A stretch of DNA of 64,000 bases from UBA4732 sp002404095 (lineage in GTDB: Bacteria; Planctomycetota; Planctomycetia; Gemmatales; Gemmataceae): assembly GCA_036783645.1 (NCBI GenBank), contig DAIPWT010000014.1:1-64000 (forward strand), given 5' to 3'. Made by a program: the position numbers and the translations under genes. Position 1 is the first letter of the stretch; every line of letters begins with the position of its first letter. Of the stretch, positions 49,156-58,377 are shown piece by piece. The notes below the pieces were generated by a model. That model was given only the letters and a program-made list of their open reading frames with translations. It ran no database searches and was not told the DNA's origin.

Positions 49156-49223
49156 CCGTTTAGCCGCGACCCGAAGAGGATCGCGTCTCCCCACGCGATT
49201 CCCTTCGGGTCGCGGCTAAACGG
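49156..49223. repeat. Palindrome, family A, providing the pgm stop codon
   Basis: Outer ends CCGTTTAGCCGCGACCCGAA and complement, with a mismatched centre. On the minus strand the outer GTTTAG encodes the last Val and the TAG stop of pgm. Confidence 0.95.
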
Positions 49224-50901
49224 GGGAAGTTTTTAGCGCGTCGTTCACAATCTCCCGCGCCTCCTGAACAATGGCGTCCAGATGCACCTGATCCTTAAAG
49301 CTCTCGGCGTAAATCTTATAGATGTTTTCGGTGCCGGACGGCCGCGCGGCGAACCAACCGCTCGCCGTCGTCACCTTCAGCCCTCCGATGGGTGCGTTAT
49401 TGCCCGGCGCCCGCGTCAGTTTGGCCGTGATCGGCTCGCCGGCCATCGTAGCCGCCTTGACCGATTCCGGCGACAGCTTCGCCAGCTGCGCCTTCTGTTC
49501 CGGCGACGCCGGCGCGTCGATGCGCGTATACAGCGGGTTGCCGAACGCCTTCGTCAGATCCTGGTAATGTTCGCCGGGATCTTTGCCGGTGCGGGCGGTG
49601 ATCTCCGCCGCCAGCAGGTCCATGATCGGCCCGTCCTTGTCCGTCGTCCACACGGTCCCGTCGCGCCTTAAGAAACTGGCGCCGGCGCTCTCCTCGCCGC
49701 CGAAACAGATGCTGCCGTCGAACAAGCCCGGCGCGAACCATTTGAAGCCAACCGGCGTTTCGGATAGCTTTCGTCCGAGACTTTGCACCACCCGGTCGAT
49801 CATGCTACTGCTCACAAGCGTCTTACCGACGGCGGCGGTCGTCGGCCACATTGGACGGTGCGTCAACAGATAGCGGATCGCCACGGCGAGATAGTGATTC
49901 GGATTCATCAAGCCCCCTCCCTGCCCTCCCCCAGCGTTGGGGGAGGGGTGGGTGGGGGTGACGATGCCGTGGCGGTCGGCGTCCGGGTCGTTGCCGAAGG
50001 CGACGCGAAACTGGTCCTTGAGCTTAACCAGGTTCGCCATCGCATACGGGCTGGAGCAGTCCATGCGAATCTTGCCGTCGTGGTCCACCGGCATGAAAGC
50101 GAACGTCGGATCGACGTTCGGGTTCACCACGGTGAGATTCAGACCATAAATATCCGTGATCGGCCCCCAGTAGCTCACGGAGGCGCCGCCCAGCGGATCG
50201 ACGCCAAGTTTAAGGCCGGCGTCACGAATCGCGTCCATGTCAATGACGTTGCGCAGATCGTTGACATAGGGAATGACGAAGTCTTCCTGCCGTGTGGTCA
50301 TGGTCTTCAGCGCGGTGACGAACGGCAGGCGCTTCACGCCGGCGTTTTTTTCATTAAGCAGGACATTCGCGCAGTCTTGTATCCATTTTGTGGCGTCTGT
50401 GTCGGCGGGGCCGCCGTTGGGCGGGTTGTACTTGAAGCCGCCGTCCTCCGGCGGATTGTGCGAAGGCGTCACGACAACGCCGTCGGCGAAATGATCCTTA
50501 CGACCGCGGTTGTAGGTGAGAATGGCATGAGAAATAACCGGGGTCGGCGTGAAGCCGTCGTCGCGCTGGATTACGGTATGTACCCCATTGGCGGCCAGCA
50601 CTTCCAGGGCGGTGCGCTGGGCCGGACCTGACAGGGCATGGGTGTCCTTACCCATGAAAAGCGGGCCGTCGAATTTCTGGCTATGGCGATATTCGCAGAT
50701 GGCCTGCGTGATCGCCAAGATATGGGCCTCGTTGAAGCTGCCGTTCAGCGACGTGCCGCGATGGCCGCTGGTGCCGAACTGGACGCGCTGACTCGGATCG
50801 GCCATGTCCGACTTGCGCTGGTGGTATTCGCGTTCCAGCCGCGCCAAGTCAACGAGCATCTCTTTCGGCGCCGGCTTGCCGGCCAGAGGATGAATCGGCA
50901 T
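49216..50901 (-). CDS. pgm: Phosphoglucomutase, alpha-D-glucose specific, with in-frame palindromic insertion
   Basis: 561 aa from ATG 50901 with GGGAGG upstream. Phosphoserine loop TPSHNP (Ser147), metal loop DPDADRHG, sugar loop GGEESAG and phosphate loop RPSGTENIYKIY are all present, so it should be active. Between DPDADRHGIVTP and LMNPNHYLAVA, where related enzymes have only a few residues, stands THPSPNAGGGQGGG, encoded by a palindromic DNA insert (49911-49958). It links glucose-1- and glucose-6-phosphate. It lies in the cluster with a histidine phosphatase (upstream) and pgi. Confidence 0.96.
   Translation of the reverse strand: MPIHPLAGKPAPKEMLVDLARLEREYHQRKSDMADPSQRVQFGTSGHRGTSLNGSFNEAHILAITQAICEYRHSQKFDGPLFMGKDTHALSGPAQRTALEVLAANGVHTVIQRDDGFTPTPVISHAILTYNRGRKDHFADGVVVTPSHNPPEDGGFKYNPPNGGPADTDATKWIQDCANVLLNEKNAGVKRLPFVTALKTMTTRQEDFVIPYVNDLRNVIDMDAIRDAGLKLGVDPLGGASVSYWGPITDIYGLNLTVVNPNVDPTFAFMPVDHDGKIRMDCSSPYAMANLVKLKDQFRVAFGNDPDADRHGIVTPTHPSPNAGGGQGGGLMNPNHYLAVAIRYLLTHRPMWPTTAAVGKTLVSSSMIDRVVQSLGRKLSETPVGFKWFAPGLFDGSICFGGEESAGASFLRRDGTVWTTDKDGPIMDLLAAEITARTGKDPGEHYQDLTKAFGNPLYTRIDAPASPEQKAQLAKLSPESVKAATMAGEPITAKLTRAPGNNAPIGGLKVTTASGWFAARPSGTENIYKIYAESFKDQVHLDAIVQEAREIVNDALKTSPV
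49924..49947. repeat. Palindrome inside the pgm coding sequence
   Basis: CCCTCCCCCA and TGGGGGAGGG around a 4-base centre, flanked by further C and G runs (49911-49958). It is in frame and adds about 13 residues to the protein. Confidence 0.9.
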
Positions 50902-50914
50902 GAGTCAGCCTCCC

Positions 50915-51514
50915 TTACGGGCCTACGTGACGGGCGTCGTTCCAGAGACGGATGACTGGCTCCTCCTTGGTATGGTCGTAGCCGAGGGCGCTGAGCGTGG
51001 CGGTGCCGAGGTAAAAATAGCGGCCGGCGATTGTCTCCAATCCCAGCCAACGGGCGGTCAAGACGCGAAGGATATGGCTGCTGGAAAAGAGCAGCACGTC
51101 GTCGCCGTCGAGCGCCCGGAGCTTACGGACCACGCGATCCGCGCGGGCGCTGACCTCCGCAATGCTTTCGCCGCCCGGGCAACCGTCGCGGAAGATGTGC
51201 CAGCCGGGACGCTTTTGAACGATTTCCGCCGTCGTTAATCCCTCATAGTCTCCATAGTCCCATTCCACCAGGTCCGGATCGACGACCGCGACCTTGCCGA
51301 AGCCGGCCAACTCGCAAGTATAGTGGGCGCGCTGAAGGGGACTGGTGAATACATGGGAGAACGTCGCCCCCTCCAGGCGCTCGCCAAGACTTCGGGCGTT
51401 GCGTACGCCGCGCTCGGTCAACGGCAAGTCGGTTAGGCCGGTATGCCGGCGGTTGATGGTCCAAGCCGTTTCGCCGTGGCGGGCTAAATAGACGTCCGGA
51501 AGGGATTCGCTCAT
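50915..51514 (-). CDS. Histidine phosphatase family protein
   Basis: 199 aa from ATG 51514 with AGGA upstream. It has the RHG motif VYLARHGETAW (8-18), the second core Arg in TSPLQRAHYTCE, Glu in DLVEWDYGDYEG and the second His in LFSSSHILRVL: a complete phosphoglycerate-mutase-type phosphatase site. WDYGDYEG is typical of the broad-specificity branch rather than of glycolytic mutase. It opens the minus-strand sugar-phosphate cluster, 14 bases before pgm. Confidence 0.9.
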   Translation of the reverse strand: MSESLPDVYLARHGETAWTINRRHTGLTDLPLTERGVRNARSLGERLEGATFSHVFTSPLQRAHYTCELAGFGKVAVVDPDLVEWDYGDYEGLTTAEIVQKRPGWHIFRDGCPGGESIAEVSARADRVVRKLRALDGDDVLLFSSSHILRVLTARWLGLETIAGRYFYLGTATLSALGYDHTKEEPVIRLWNDARHVGP

Positions 51515-51633
51515 GGGTGTTCCTGGGTTCAACACGAAGGCGGCGCGGGAGGTCCGGCCGTGCCATGCTATATACTATGAAAGAGCGCTCTATTTCGGCC
51601 CGGAAACCAACGGCGCATCTTCAGGAGCAGCGC

Positions 51634-51903
51634 ATGGCTCGACTCGTCCGCATCCGACTACTGACGGCAATTTTTCTGGCCGTGTTCACGGCCTCCGCAT
51701 CAGCCTGTCTCAACGACCGCGAAAGCTCCAAATCCGAGAGGGAATTCAAGTCGCATTATGACGACCCGACGGCGATGCCAGCTGATCCGACGCCGTCCTC
51801 AGCGCCGACGGATCGACTGGTCGCTTACGGCGGGACCGGTCTCGGCGCCGCCCTCCTTGTCGGCGCCCTCACGGTCACGTTCCTCCCGCGCAGGCGCGCC
51901 TGA
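51634..51903 (+). CDS. Small exported protein with C-terminal membrane anchor
   Basis: 89 aa from ATG 51634 (AGGAGC upstream; TATACT at 51571-51576). A signal peptide (RIRLLTAIFLAVFTASASA) ends just before a Cys. A short polar, Pro-rich middle follows, then a C-terminal hydrophobic helix (GTGLGAALLVGALTVTFLP) ending RRRA. That end has the shape of a protein-sorting tail (helix plus Arg cluster), but no known sorting motif precedes it. Family unknown. Confidence 0.55.
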   Translation: MARLVRIRLLTAIFLAVFTASASACLNDRESSKSEREFKSHYDDPTAMPADPTPSSAPTDRLVAYGGTGLGAALLVGALTVTFLPRRRA

Positions 51904-51924
51904 CTTTTGCACTCGGGGTTCGTC

Positions 51925-53409
51925 ATGGTCGCGCTGCGCTTCCTCGGAGTGATGGCCGCCGCCCTTGCCGGGGCTTTCGTCGGCATCCTCGTCGCCTGGC
52001 CGTATCACACCACCACCAGGATTGACGGAGCTTTCCCTCTGCCGCACCACGTCCCGAAATACCCTGGAGGCGTTTCCCTGCGCTTTGCGATGGTCCATGA
52101 CGTGCTGCACGAACGCTACCCGCGCCACGGCCGCGCCTATTACGAAGAGCGGAACCGAACGGTTCTGGCCGCCCTCAACGTGGCGGCGGCGAAGCGGCTG
52201 CCCGACGCCCTACCGTCGGCCGGCGACTTCGCGCTGATGGACGACCTCGGCGTGGGCCTGGAAATGCTGGGCCGGCATGAAGAAGCGGTCGAGGTCATGC
52301 GCAACAAACTCCGTAAACAGGAGAAAGCCGGCGTCAGGGGCGGAGACCTGTATACGACCTACGCCGACCTCGGCACGTTCCTCGTTCACTGGCAAATGGC
52401 GGAAGGCTTCGCCGATCCGCCAAAGACCAAGGAGCGGCTGCGCGAGGGGCTTGGTTGCATTCGCAAATCCATCGAAATGAAGCCGGATGCGCACTTCGGC
52501 CGAGAAATCTGGCAGGCCGTCCTCTTGGAGTTCTTGCTGGCCGCGCTCGATAAACCCGATCTCCTGCTGCAATTTGACATGATCGGCGACCGACTTGACA
52601 AGAGCATCGATCCCTCCCAAGAGGATCGCATTAACAAGGACGACCCCCATCTTTGGGGCGGCGTTGGCCTGGATCGGGAAGCGGCTTACTACTTGTCAGA
52701 CGCCCAAAAGACGCCGGACAACGCCAAAACATGGGAAAACCGCGTTTCTATGTTCCGCCGCGCCATCACGACTGTCGGGTCCGAGGAAGGGTGGCGGGAG
52801 GCCGTCCCGTCGTCAATCGAGCAGCCCGCGCCGTTCGACGAGCCGACGCTCGGCGTCATCGGTATGTGGCGACTGGGCGGCGGCGCCAACCCGCATTTCG
52901 CCCTTGCCTTGGGCGAAATTATGATGCGCGTCGGCCAGCGCCACATCGCATGGGGTGCTTACGAACGGGCGGCAGACCTCGCTCCCGCTGTGAGCAAAGA
53001 CGCCGAGATCGTGCGAAAATTAGTCGCCCATTGCCGTAAGCGCCAGGCCGTTATCGAAGGCCAGCTGCCAGCCGAAGAGGCGGCGGCGCTGCGCCCGCGC
53101 TACACCATTGAATTGGCCTTTGGCCGACGCTATCAGGAGGAATACCAGACCTATGAAGCGCGGCGCATCGCGCAAGGCGATTCCCTGGACGATCCCCAAT
53201 TTTATGACGCCTTCGACGCCGAACACGGCCCTATCGCCTCGCCAGTAGGACCGGAGGACAAGTACGTCGTGGAGCAAGAGTACTTCCCGAACCCGCGGTT
53301 CTTCCCTACCTTGGCGCTGTTCGCCGGCGTATTCGCCTTTAGTGCGGCGTGTTTGTTGCGCTGGCTGAACGGCTGGCGGCGGCGCACTCTAACTCACCCG
53401 CTGGAATAG
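51925..53409 (+). CDS. Membrane-anchored TPR-like protein
   Basis: 494 aa from ATG 51925; a TTG at 51907 is possible. N-terminal hydrophobic helix (RFLGVMAAALAGAFVGILVA) and a second near the C-terminus (FPTLALFAGVFAFSAACLLR). Between them are helical repeats with TPR-like spacing (LGVGLEMLGRHEEAVEVMRN, and later AWGAYERAADLAPAV). It follows the small exported protein after 21 bases, so they are probably cotranscribed. No enzymatic motif. Probably an envelope scaffold protein. Confidence 0.6.
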   Translation: MVALRFLGVMAAALAGAFVGILVAWPYHTTTRIDGAFPLPHHVPKYPGGVSLRFAMVHDVLHERYPRHGRAYYEERNRTVLAALNVAAAKRLPDALPSAGDFALMDDLGVGLEMLGRHEEAVEVMRNKLRKQEKAGVRGGDLYTTYADLGTFLVHWQMAEGFADPPKTKERLREGLGCIRKSIEMKPDAHFGREIWQAVLLEFLLAALDKPDLLLQFDMIGDRLDKSIDPSQEDRINKDDPHLWGGVGLDREAAYYLSDAQKTPDNAKTWENRVSMFRRAITTVGSEEGWREAVPSSIEQPAPFDEPTLGVIGMWRLGGGANPHFALALGEIMMRVGQRHIAWGAYERAADLAPAVSKDAEIVRKLVAHCRKRQAVIEGQLPAEEAAALRPRYTIELAFGRRYQEEYQTYEARRIAQGDSLDDPQFYDAFDAEHGPIASPVGPEDKYVVEQEYFPNPRFFPTLALFAGVFAFSAACLLRWLNGWRRRTLTHPLE

Positions 53410-53529
53410 AGTGAACGATGGCGTTCGACTCGTTTGAACTTGGCCCGCTGTTCGGTACAATCCCTTCTACCTCGTTGAAACCTGCCCTTTGTATGGAACC
53501 CGCCCCGCGCCTCCGTTTGGAGATTGCCT

Positions 53530-54711
53530 GTGAACCTATTACGTCTTTCCGCCTCCCTTTGCGGGCTGGCAGTTCTCGCGGCGCCAGCCTTCGCCGCCGA
53601 GGCGTTTACGCTGAAGGACGGCGACCGCGTCGTTTTTGTCGGCGGCACGCTCATCGAACGCGAGCAACGCTACGGCTATTGGGAGGCGGCCTTGACCAGC
53701 CGCTACCCCGACAAGAACATCACTTTCCGCAATCTCGGCTGGAGCGGCGACAATGTCTGGGGCGACGCCCGCGCCAGCTTCGGTACGCGGGCCGATGGCT
53801 TCAAAGCCCTCAAGGACCATGTTCTCGCCCTGAATCCAACGGTCATCATTATTGCCTACGGCGGCAACGAATCATTCGACGGCCCGGCCGGATTGCCGAA
53901 GTTCGTGGAGGGGCTGAACGTCCTGCTCGACGCGCTCGCGCCGGCCAAAGCCCGTATCGTGCTGTTGGCGCCGCTTCGTCAGGAAGACCTCGGCAGGCCG
54001 CTGCCCGACCCTACGGCCCATAATAAAGACCTCTTGCTTTACACCGGTGCCCTGCGCGAGGCGGCCAAAAAGCGCGGCCTGACCTTCGCGGACATGAACG
54101 AGTTTCTCGGAGACGGACCGAAGGCCGCGCCGCTAACCGATGACGGCCTGCATCTGACTGGCGCCGGCTACTGGCGTTCTGCCTTCGCCTTGGAGCAGGC
54201 GTTGGGACTGCCCGAGCGGCATTGGCGCATCGATTTGGATAAAAAGACCGTCACCGAAGGGGTACAACTCGGCAAGACTGGGTTTACCGATGCGATGCTG
54301 CCCCTGGCGGCGCCGCCGGAGGACGAGCCAGCCCGGCCCACGCCGGCCGGCCGCATCCTGCGCTACCTCCATTTGGCGCCAGGGCGATATACCGTGGCCA
54401 TCGACAAGCAGGCGGTCGCCACGACCACCGCCGAAGGGTGGGCCAATGGCGTGACGCTGACACACGGTCCCGACTTCGACCAGGCGGAGCAGCTGCGTCA
54501 GGCCATCGTCGCCAAGAACCGCCTCTATTTCTACCGCTGGCGGCCGGCCAACGAGACGTATCTCTTCGGCTTCCGCAAACAGGAACAGGGTCAGAACGCC
54601 ATCGAAATCCCCAAGTTCGACCAGCTCATCGTGGAAAAAGAAAAAGAGATCGCCAGGCTGCGCGTCCCGACGCCCCATATCTTCAGCATCACGCGAGGTA
54701 CGGATAAATGA
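53530..54711 (+). CDS. Secreted SGNH-hydrolase-like protein with altered active-site motif
   Basis: 393 aa with GTG start at 53530 (GGAG seven bases before). Signal peptide (LSASLCGLAVLAAPAFAAEA). SGNH layout: block I is VVFVGGTLIERE, so the usual GDS nucleophile is GGT; block II has GWSGDNVW; block III GGNES in place of GxND; block V DDGLHLTGAGYW keeps Asp and His. The Ser-to-Thr change makes hydrolase activity doubtful. About 150 residues of unknown fold follow. The stop overlaps the ATG of the large dehydrogenase gene (ATGA), so both products are made together. Confidence 0.75.
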   Translation: MNLLRLSASLCGLAVLAAPAFAAEAFTLKDGDRVVFVGGTLIEREQRYGYWEAALTSRYPDKNITFRNLGWSGDNVWGDARASFGTRADGFKALKDHVLALNPTVIIIAYGGNESFDGPAGLPKFVEGLNVLLDALAPAKARIVLLAPLRQEDLGRPLPDPTAHNKDLLLYTGALREAAKKRGLTFADMNEFLGDGPKAAPLTDDGLHLTGAGYWRSAFALEQALGLPERHWRIDLDKKTVTEGVQLGKTGFTDAMLPLAAPPEDEPARPTPAGRILRYLHLAPGRYTVAIDKQAVATTTAEGWANGVTLTHGPDFDQAEQLRQAIVAKNRLYFYRWRPANETYLFGFRKQEQGQNAIEIPKFDQLIVEKEKEIARLRVPTPHIFSITRGTDK

Positions 54712-57700
54712 GTTGGTATAAGTCTTTTTACTTTGCCCTCGGCCTGGGGCTGCTACTTGCCGGCGCCTTAGCGCCCGCGCTGGCGCAGAAGAACGCGCCG
54801 GGTAATGTGGACCCCGATCCGGAGATTGAACGCAAGTCGTTCCAGGTCGCCGACGGCTTTGAAGTCCATCTCTATGCGGCCGATCCGCTGCTCGCCAAGC
54901 CGGTGTCGATGAATTTCGACCCGGCCGGTCGGCTCTGGGTCGCGTGCAGCCAGGACTATCCGCAGATCAAGCCGGGCCAAAAGCAGAACGACAAAATCAT
55001 CATCCTTGAAGACACCAAAGGCGCGGGCGTCGCCGACAAGACGACCGTGTTCGCCGACGGGTTGCTCATCCCGACCGGCCTCATGCCGGGCGACGGCGGC
55101 GTCTATGTTGTGGACAGTACGGACCTCTTATATCTCTCTTCCACGAAGCACGACGGCAAAGCCGACAAGCGTGAAGTGATCCTTTCCGGCTTCGGCACCG
55201 AGGACACGCATCACATGGTCCACGCCCTGCGCTGGGGGCCGGACGGTTTGCTCTATTTCAACCAGTCCGTGTACATTCACAGTCACATCGAGACGCCGTA
55301 TGGCGTCCGCAACCTCAACGGCAGCGGCACCTGGCAATTTCGGCCGGCGACGCGCGAGTTGAACGTCTTTTGTCGCGGCTTATGGAACCCGTGGGGCATC
55401 GCCTGGGACCGTTACGGCGCCACGTTCGAGACGGACGGCGCCGGCGGCGAGGGCATTAACTACACCTTCCCCGGCGCCAATTTCGTCACGGCCGTCGGCT
55501 ATTCGCGCTTCGTCGCGGGGCTGAATCCCGGCAGTCCGAAGGACTGCGGCCTCGAAATCTTGAGCGGTCGCGGCATCCCCGACGATTGGCAAGGCAACCT
55601 CATCACCAACGATTTCCGCGCTCATCGCGTCTGTCGATATGTCGTCACCCCGGAAGGTTCAGGATATACGTCAAAAGAGATGCCTGAACTCATCAAAACG
55701 AATCATCCGGCGTTTCGGCCCATTGATGTGAAGATGGGGCCGGACGGCGCTCTCTACATCGCCGACTGGTACAACCCGATCATCCAACACGGCGAAGTCG
55801 ATTTCCGCGACCCACGCCGCGATGTGACGCACGGCCGTATCTGGCGCATCACCGCCAAGGGCCGTAAGCCCGTCGAACGGCCGAAGCTGGTGGGCGCGAA
55901 GACCGAAGACTTGCTGGAAGCGCTCAAGGCGCCGGAAGACTGGACGCGGCGCTCGGCTCGGCGAGTCCTGCAAGAGCGCGGGGCGGAGAAAGTCGCGCCG
56001 GCGTTGACGGCGTGGGTCGCCCGGCTCGACGCCCGAACGCCGGCGAACGAATCGGCCCTGTTGGAAGGATTGTGGACCTATCAGGCCTTGGATATCGTCG
56101 AACCGAGGTTGCTGACGGCGCTGCTGAACGCCAGTGATTATCGCATCCGCGCCGCCGCGGTGCGCGTCGCGGGCATGTGGAGCGGCCGGCTTTCTAACCC
56201 GCTGGAACTGCTCGCCCCGCGCGTGCAGGACGACGAAGCCCAGGTGCGCCTGGAAGCGGTGCGGGCGCTGGTGCAGGTTCCGAACGTCCACGCCGCGGAA
56301 CTGGCGTTGGGAATACTCGACCGTCCAATTGATAAATATCTCGATTATGCGCTATGGTCCACCATGCGCGAATTGGAGCCGGAATGGACGCCGGCGTTGC
56401 AGCAGGGCAAATTCAACTACGGCAACAACCCTCGGCGCTTGTTGTTCGCTTTGCAGGCGGCCGGCACCAAGGACGCGCTGGCGCCGCTGGTGAAGCTAGT
56501 CCAAGAGGGCAAGGCGGCGCCGGAGACGGAAGAGGGCGTATTGACATTGATCGCCGCGCTGGGCGGGCCGCATGAACTGGCGCTCGTGCTGGACCGGGCC
56601 GTTGACGACAAGGTTCCGGCGCCGCGGCGCGCCGCCCTGCTCGCCGCGCTCGACCAGGCAAGTCGGCAGCGCGGCGTCAAACCGGAGGGCGACTTGACGC
56701 GCATCGAGCCGCTTCTGAAGAGCGACGACGACGTACTGCGCGTCGTTGCCGCGCGTACGGCCGGCGATTGGGGATTGCAGGAAATTGGCCGACTGTTGTG
56801 GGATTACATCCACACCCCCCAGACCAGCGAAGCTCTGCGTCAAGCGGCCGTCGACGGCCTGGCCGCATTAGGCGGGCCGGAGAACATTGCCAAAGTGGAT
56901 GAGCTGTCCCGCGACGAACATTACAGGCCGACCCGGCGAATGGGGCTGATTGCGCTCACTGGCCTCGACCTAGAAAAAGCCGCGAAGAACGCCCCGGACC
57001 TCCTGAAGGCGTTGAAAGACGGCGAAGGAGCGGCGGAAGTGTATGACGCCTTCCTCCAGCGCAAGAATGGCGCCGCGCTGCTCGCGGCGGCGTTGGCCGG
57101 CCAACAACTGCCGGCGGACACGGCTAAGGTCGGCGTGCGTGCCGTGCGTATCTCGGGCCGCGAGGCCCCGGCTTTGACCGACGCTCTGACCAAGGCGGGC
57201 GGCCTAAAGTTTGGAGCGAAAGCGCTGAACGACGCCGAGATGAAGGCGATGGTGGCCGACGTGCAAAAATCGGGCGCCGCGGCGCGCGGCGAGGCGATTT
57301 TCCGCCGTAAAGATCAACTTTGTATGAAATGTCACGCCATCGCCGGCTGCGGCGGTCAGGTCGGCCCCGACCTGAGCGGCGTCGGCGCCAGTGCGCCCGT
57401 CGATTACCTGATCGACTCGGTGTTGCTGCCGAACAAACAGGTCAAGGAGAATTACCACGCCATGCTGGTGACGACGCAGCAAGGGTTGTCGTACACAGGC
57501 ATTAAGGTGCAGGAATCGCCCGATGCGCTAGTGCTGCGCACGGCCGACGACAAAGAAATCAGCATCCCCGTCAAGGACATCGATGAGCGGAAAATGGGTG
57601 GATCTCTGATGCCGGACGGCCTCACCGACGTGCTGACGCGCGGCGAGTTGGTGGACTTGGTACGGTTCCTGTCGGAACTGGGCAAAGTGGGGCCGTATTC

Positions 57701-58118
57701 GGTGAGCAAGGCCCGGTTGGTGCGACGTTGGCAAGCGTTGACTGCGGCGCCCGAAGTCAGCGCGGCGGCGTTAGACAATCCCTCCCTGCGCTGGGATTCG
57801 GTCTACTCCACAGTGGCCGGCTTATTGCCGCTGGAGGACTTGCCGCGTTCGGGCGGAAATGCCGCCGCGGTGCGTTGTCAGGTGGAAGCGTCCACGCCCG
57901 GCCCTGTTGTCTTGCGGCTGAACACGGCAAAAGGGCTTCGCCTGTGGCTGGACCATAAGCCCGTTGAGGTCAAGGACGCGACGGAGCTGAATCTGACTCC
58001 GGGCGTCCACACGCTGACGTTCGCGGTCGATCTCGGTCAGCGCAAGGAGGCGTTGCGCTGCGAATTGGAGGACCAGCCGGGGTCGGCGGCGCGCGTGCGC
58101 GTAGTCGGCGGCAAGTGA
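54708..58118 (+). CDS. Secreted PVC-type dehydrogenase with HEAT repeats and cytochrome c, second copy
   Basis: 1136 aa. Signal peptide (FALGLGLLLAGALAPALAQ). Propeller dehydrogenase domain at about 40-390 (FQVADGFEVHLYAADPLLAK, then KMGPDGALYIADWYNPIIQH), HEAT-like repeats at about 400-850, haem c site CMKCH at 872-876 and a cytochrome-type fold. An extra C-terminal region of about 140 residues (from LGKVGPYSVSKARL on) is absent from the protein at 15140. It is translationally coupled to the SGNH-like protein and probably acts with it on an extracytoplasmic carbohydrate; the substrate is unknown. Confidence 0.9.
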   Translation: MSWYKSFYFALGLGLLLAGALAPALAQKNAPGNVDPDPEIERKSFQVADGFEVHLYAADPLLAKPVSMNFDPAGRLWVACSQDYPQIKPGQKQNDKIIILEDTKGAGVADKTTVFADGLLIPTGLMPGDGGVYVVDSTDLLYLSSTKHDGKADKREVILSGFGTEDTHHMVHALRWGPDGLLYFNQSVYIHSHIETPYGVRNLNGSGTWQFRPATRELNVFCRGLWNPWGIAWDRYGATFETDGAGGEGINYTFPGANFVTAVGYSRFVAGLNPGSPKDCGLEILSGRGIPDDWQGNLITNDFRAHRVCRYVVTPEGSGYTSKEMPELIKTNHPAFRPIDVKMGPDGALYIADWYNPIIQHGEVDFRDPRRDVTHGRIWRITAKGRKPVERPKLVGAKTEDLLEALKAPEDWTRRSARRVLQERGAEKVAPALTAWVARLDARTPANESALLEGLWTYQALDIVEPRLLTALLNASDYRIRAAAVRVAGMWSGRLSNPLELLAPRVQDDEAQVRLEAVRALVQVPNVHAAELALGILDRPIDKYLDYALWSTMRELEPEWTPALQQGKFNYGNNPRRLLFALQAAGTKDALAPLVKLVQEGKAAPETEEGVLTLIAALGGPHELALVLDRAVDDKVPAPRRAALLAALDQASRQRGVKPEGDLTRIEPLLKSDDDVLRVVAARTAGDWGLQEIGRLLWDYIHTPQTSEALRQAAVDGLAALGGPENIAKVDELSRDEHYRPTRRMGLIALTGLDLEKAAKNAPDLLKALKDGEGAAEVYDAFLQRKNGAALLAAALAGQQLPADTAKVGVRAVRISGREAPALTDALTKAGGLKFGAKALNDAEMKAMVADVQKSGAAARGEAIFRRKDQLCMKCHAIAGCGGQVGPDLSGVGASAPVDYLIDSVLLPNKQVKENYHAMLVTTQQGLSYTGIKVQESPDALVLRTADDKEISIPVKDIDERKMGGSLMPDGLTDVLTRGELVDLVRFLSELGKVGPYSVSKARLVRRWQALTAAPEVSAAALDNPSLRWDSVYSTVAGLLPLEDLPRSGGNAAAVRCQVEASTPGPVVLRLNTAKGLRLWLDHKPVEVKDATELNLTPGVHTLTFAVDLGQRKEALRCELEDQPGSAARVRVVGGK

Positions 58119-58139
58119 TGAACGTGGGGCGTAAGCTAT

Positions 58140-58221
58140 GGCGAGCCGGGTTGCGTAAGCGCCCGGAGTTACTTTCAGCGATTGCAGGGAAACTCCGGGC
58201 GCTTACGCAACCCGGCTCGCC
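58140..58221. repeat. Palindrome, family B, variant with matched base change
   Basis: Arms 58140-58170 and 58191-58221 (perfect, 31 bases), 20-base loop. The reference GGGTCGCGTAAG reads GGGTTGCGTAAG here, and the other arm is changed in step (CTTACGCAACCC). Confidence 0.95.
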
Positions 58222-58377
58222 AAATGCTTACGCAGGCCCGGCCGCCTATCTTTGGCAATCGTTACACCTTCCGGCCAAATCGCCGACTGAACGCCGTTTC
58301 CGCTTGTAAGAACGCGGCCGTCCTTTATCATGGAGAGCGTGCGGAGCACACTCAACCTGCTGCATGGAGGCAGCCTC

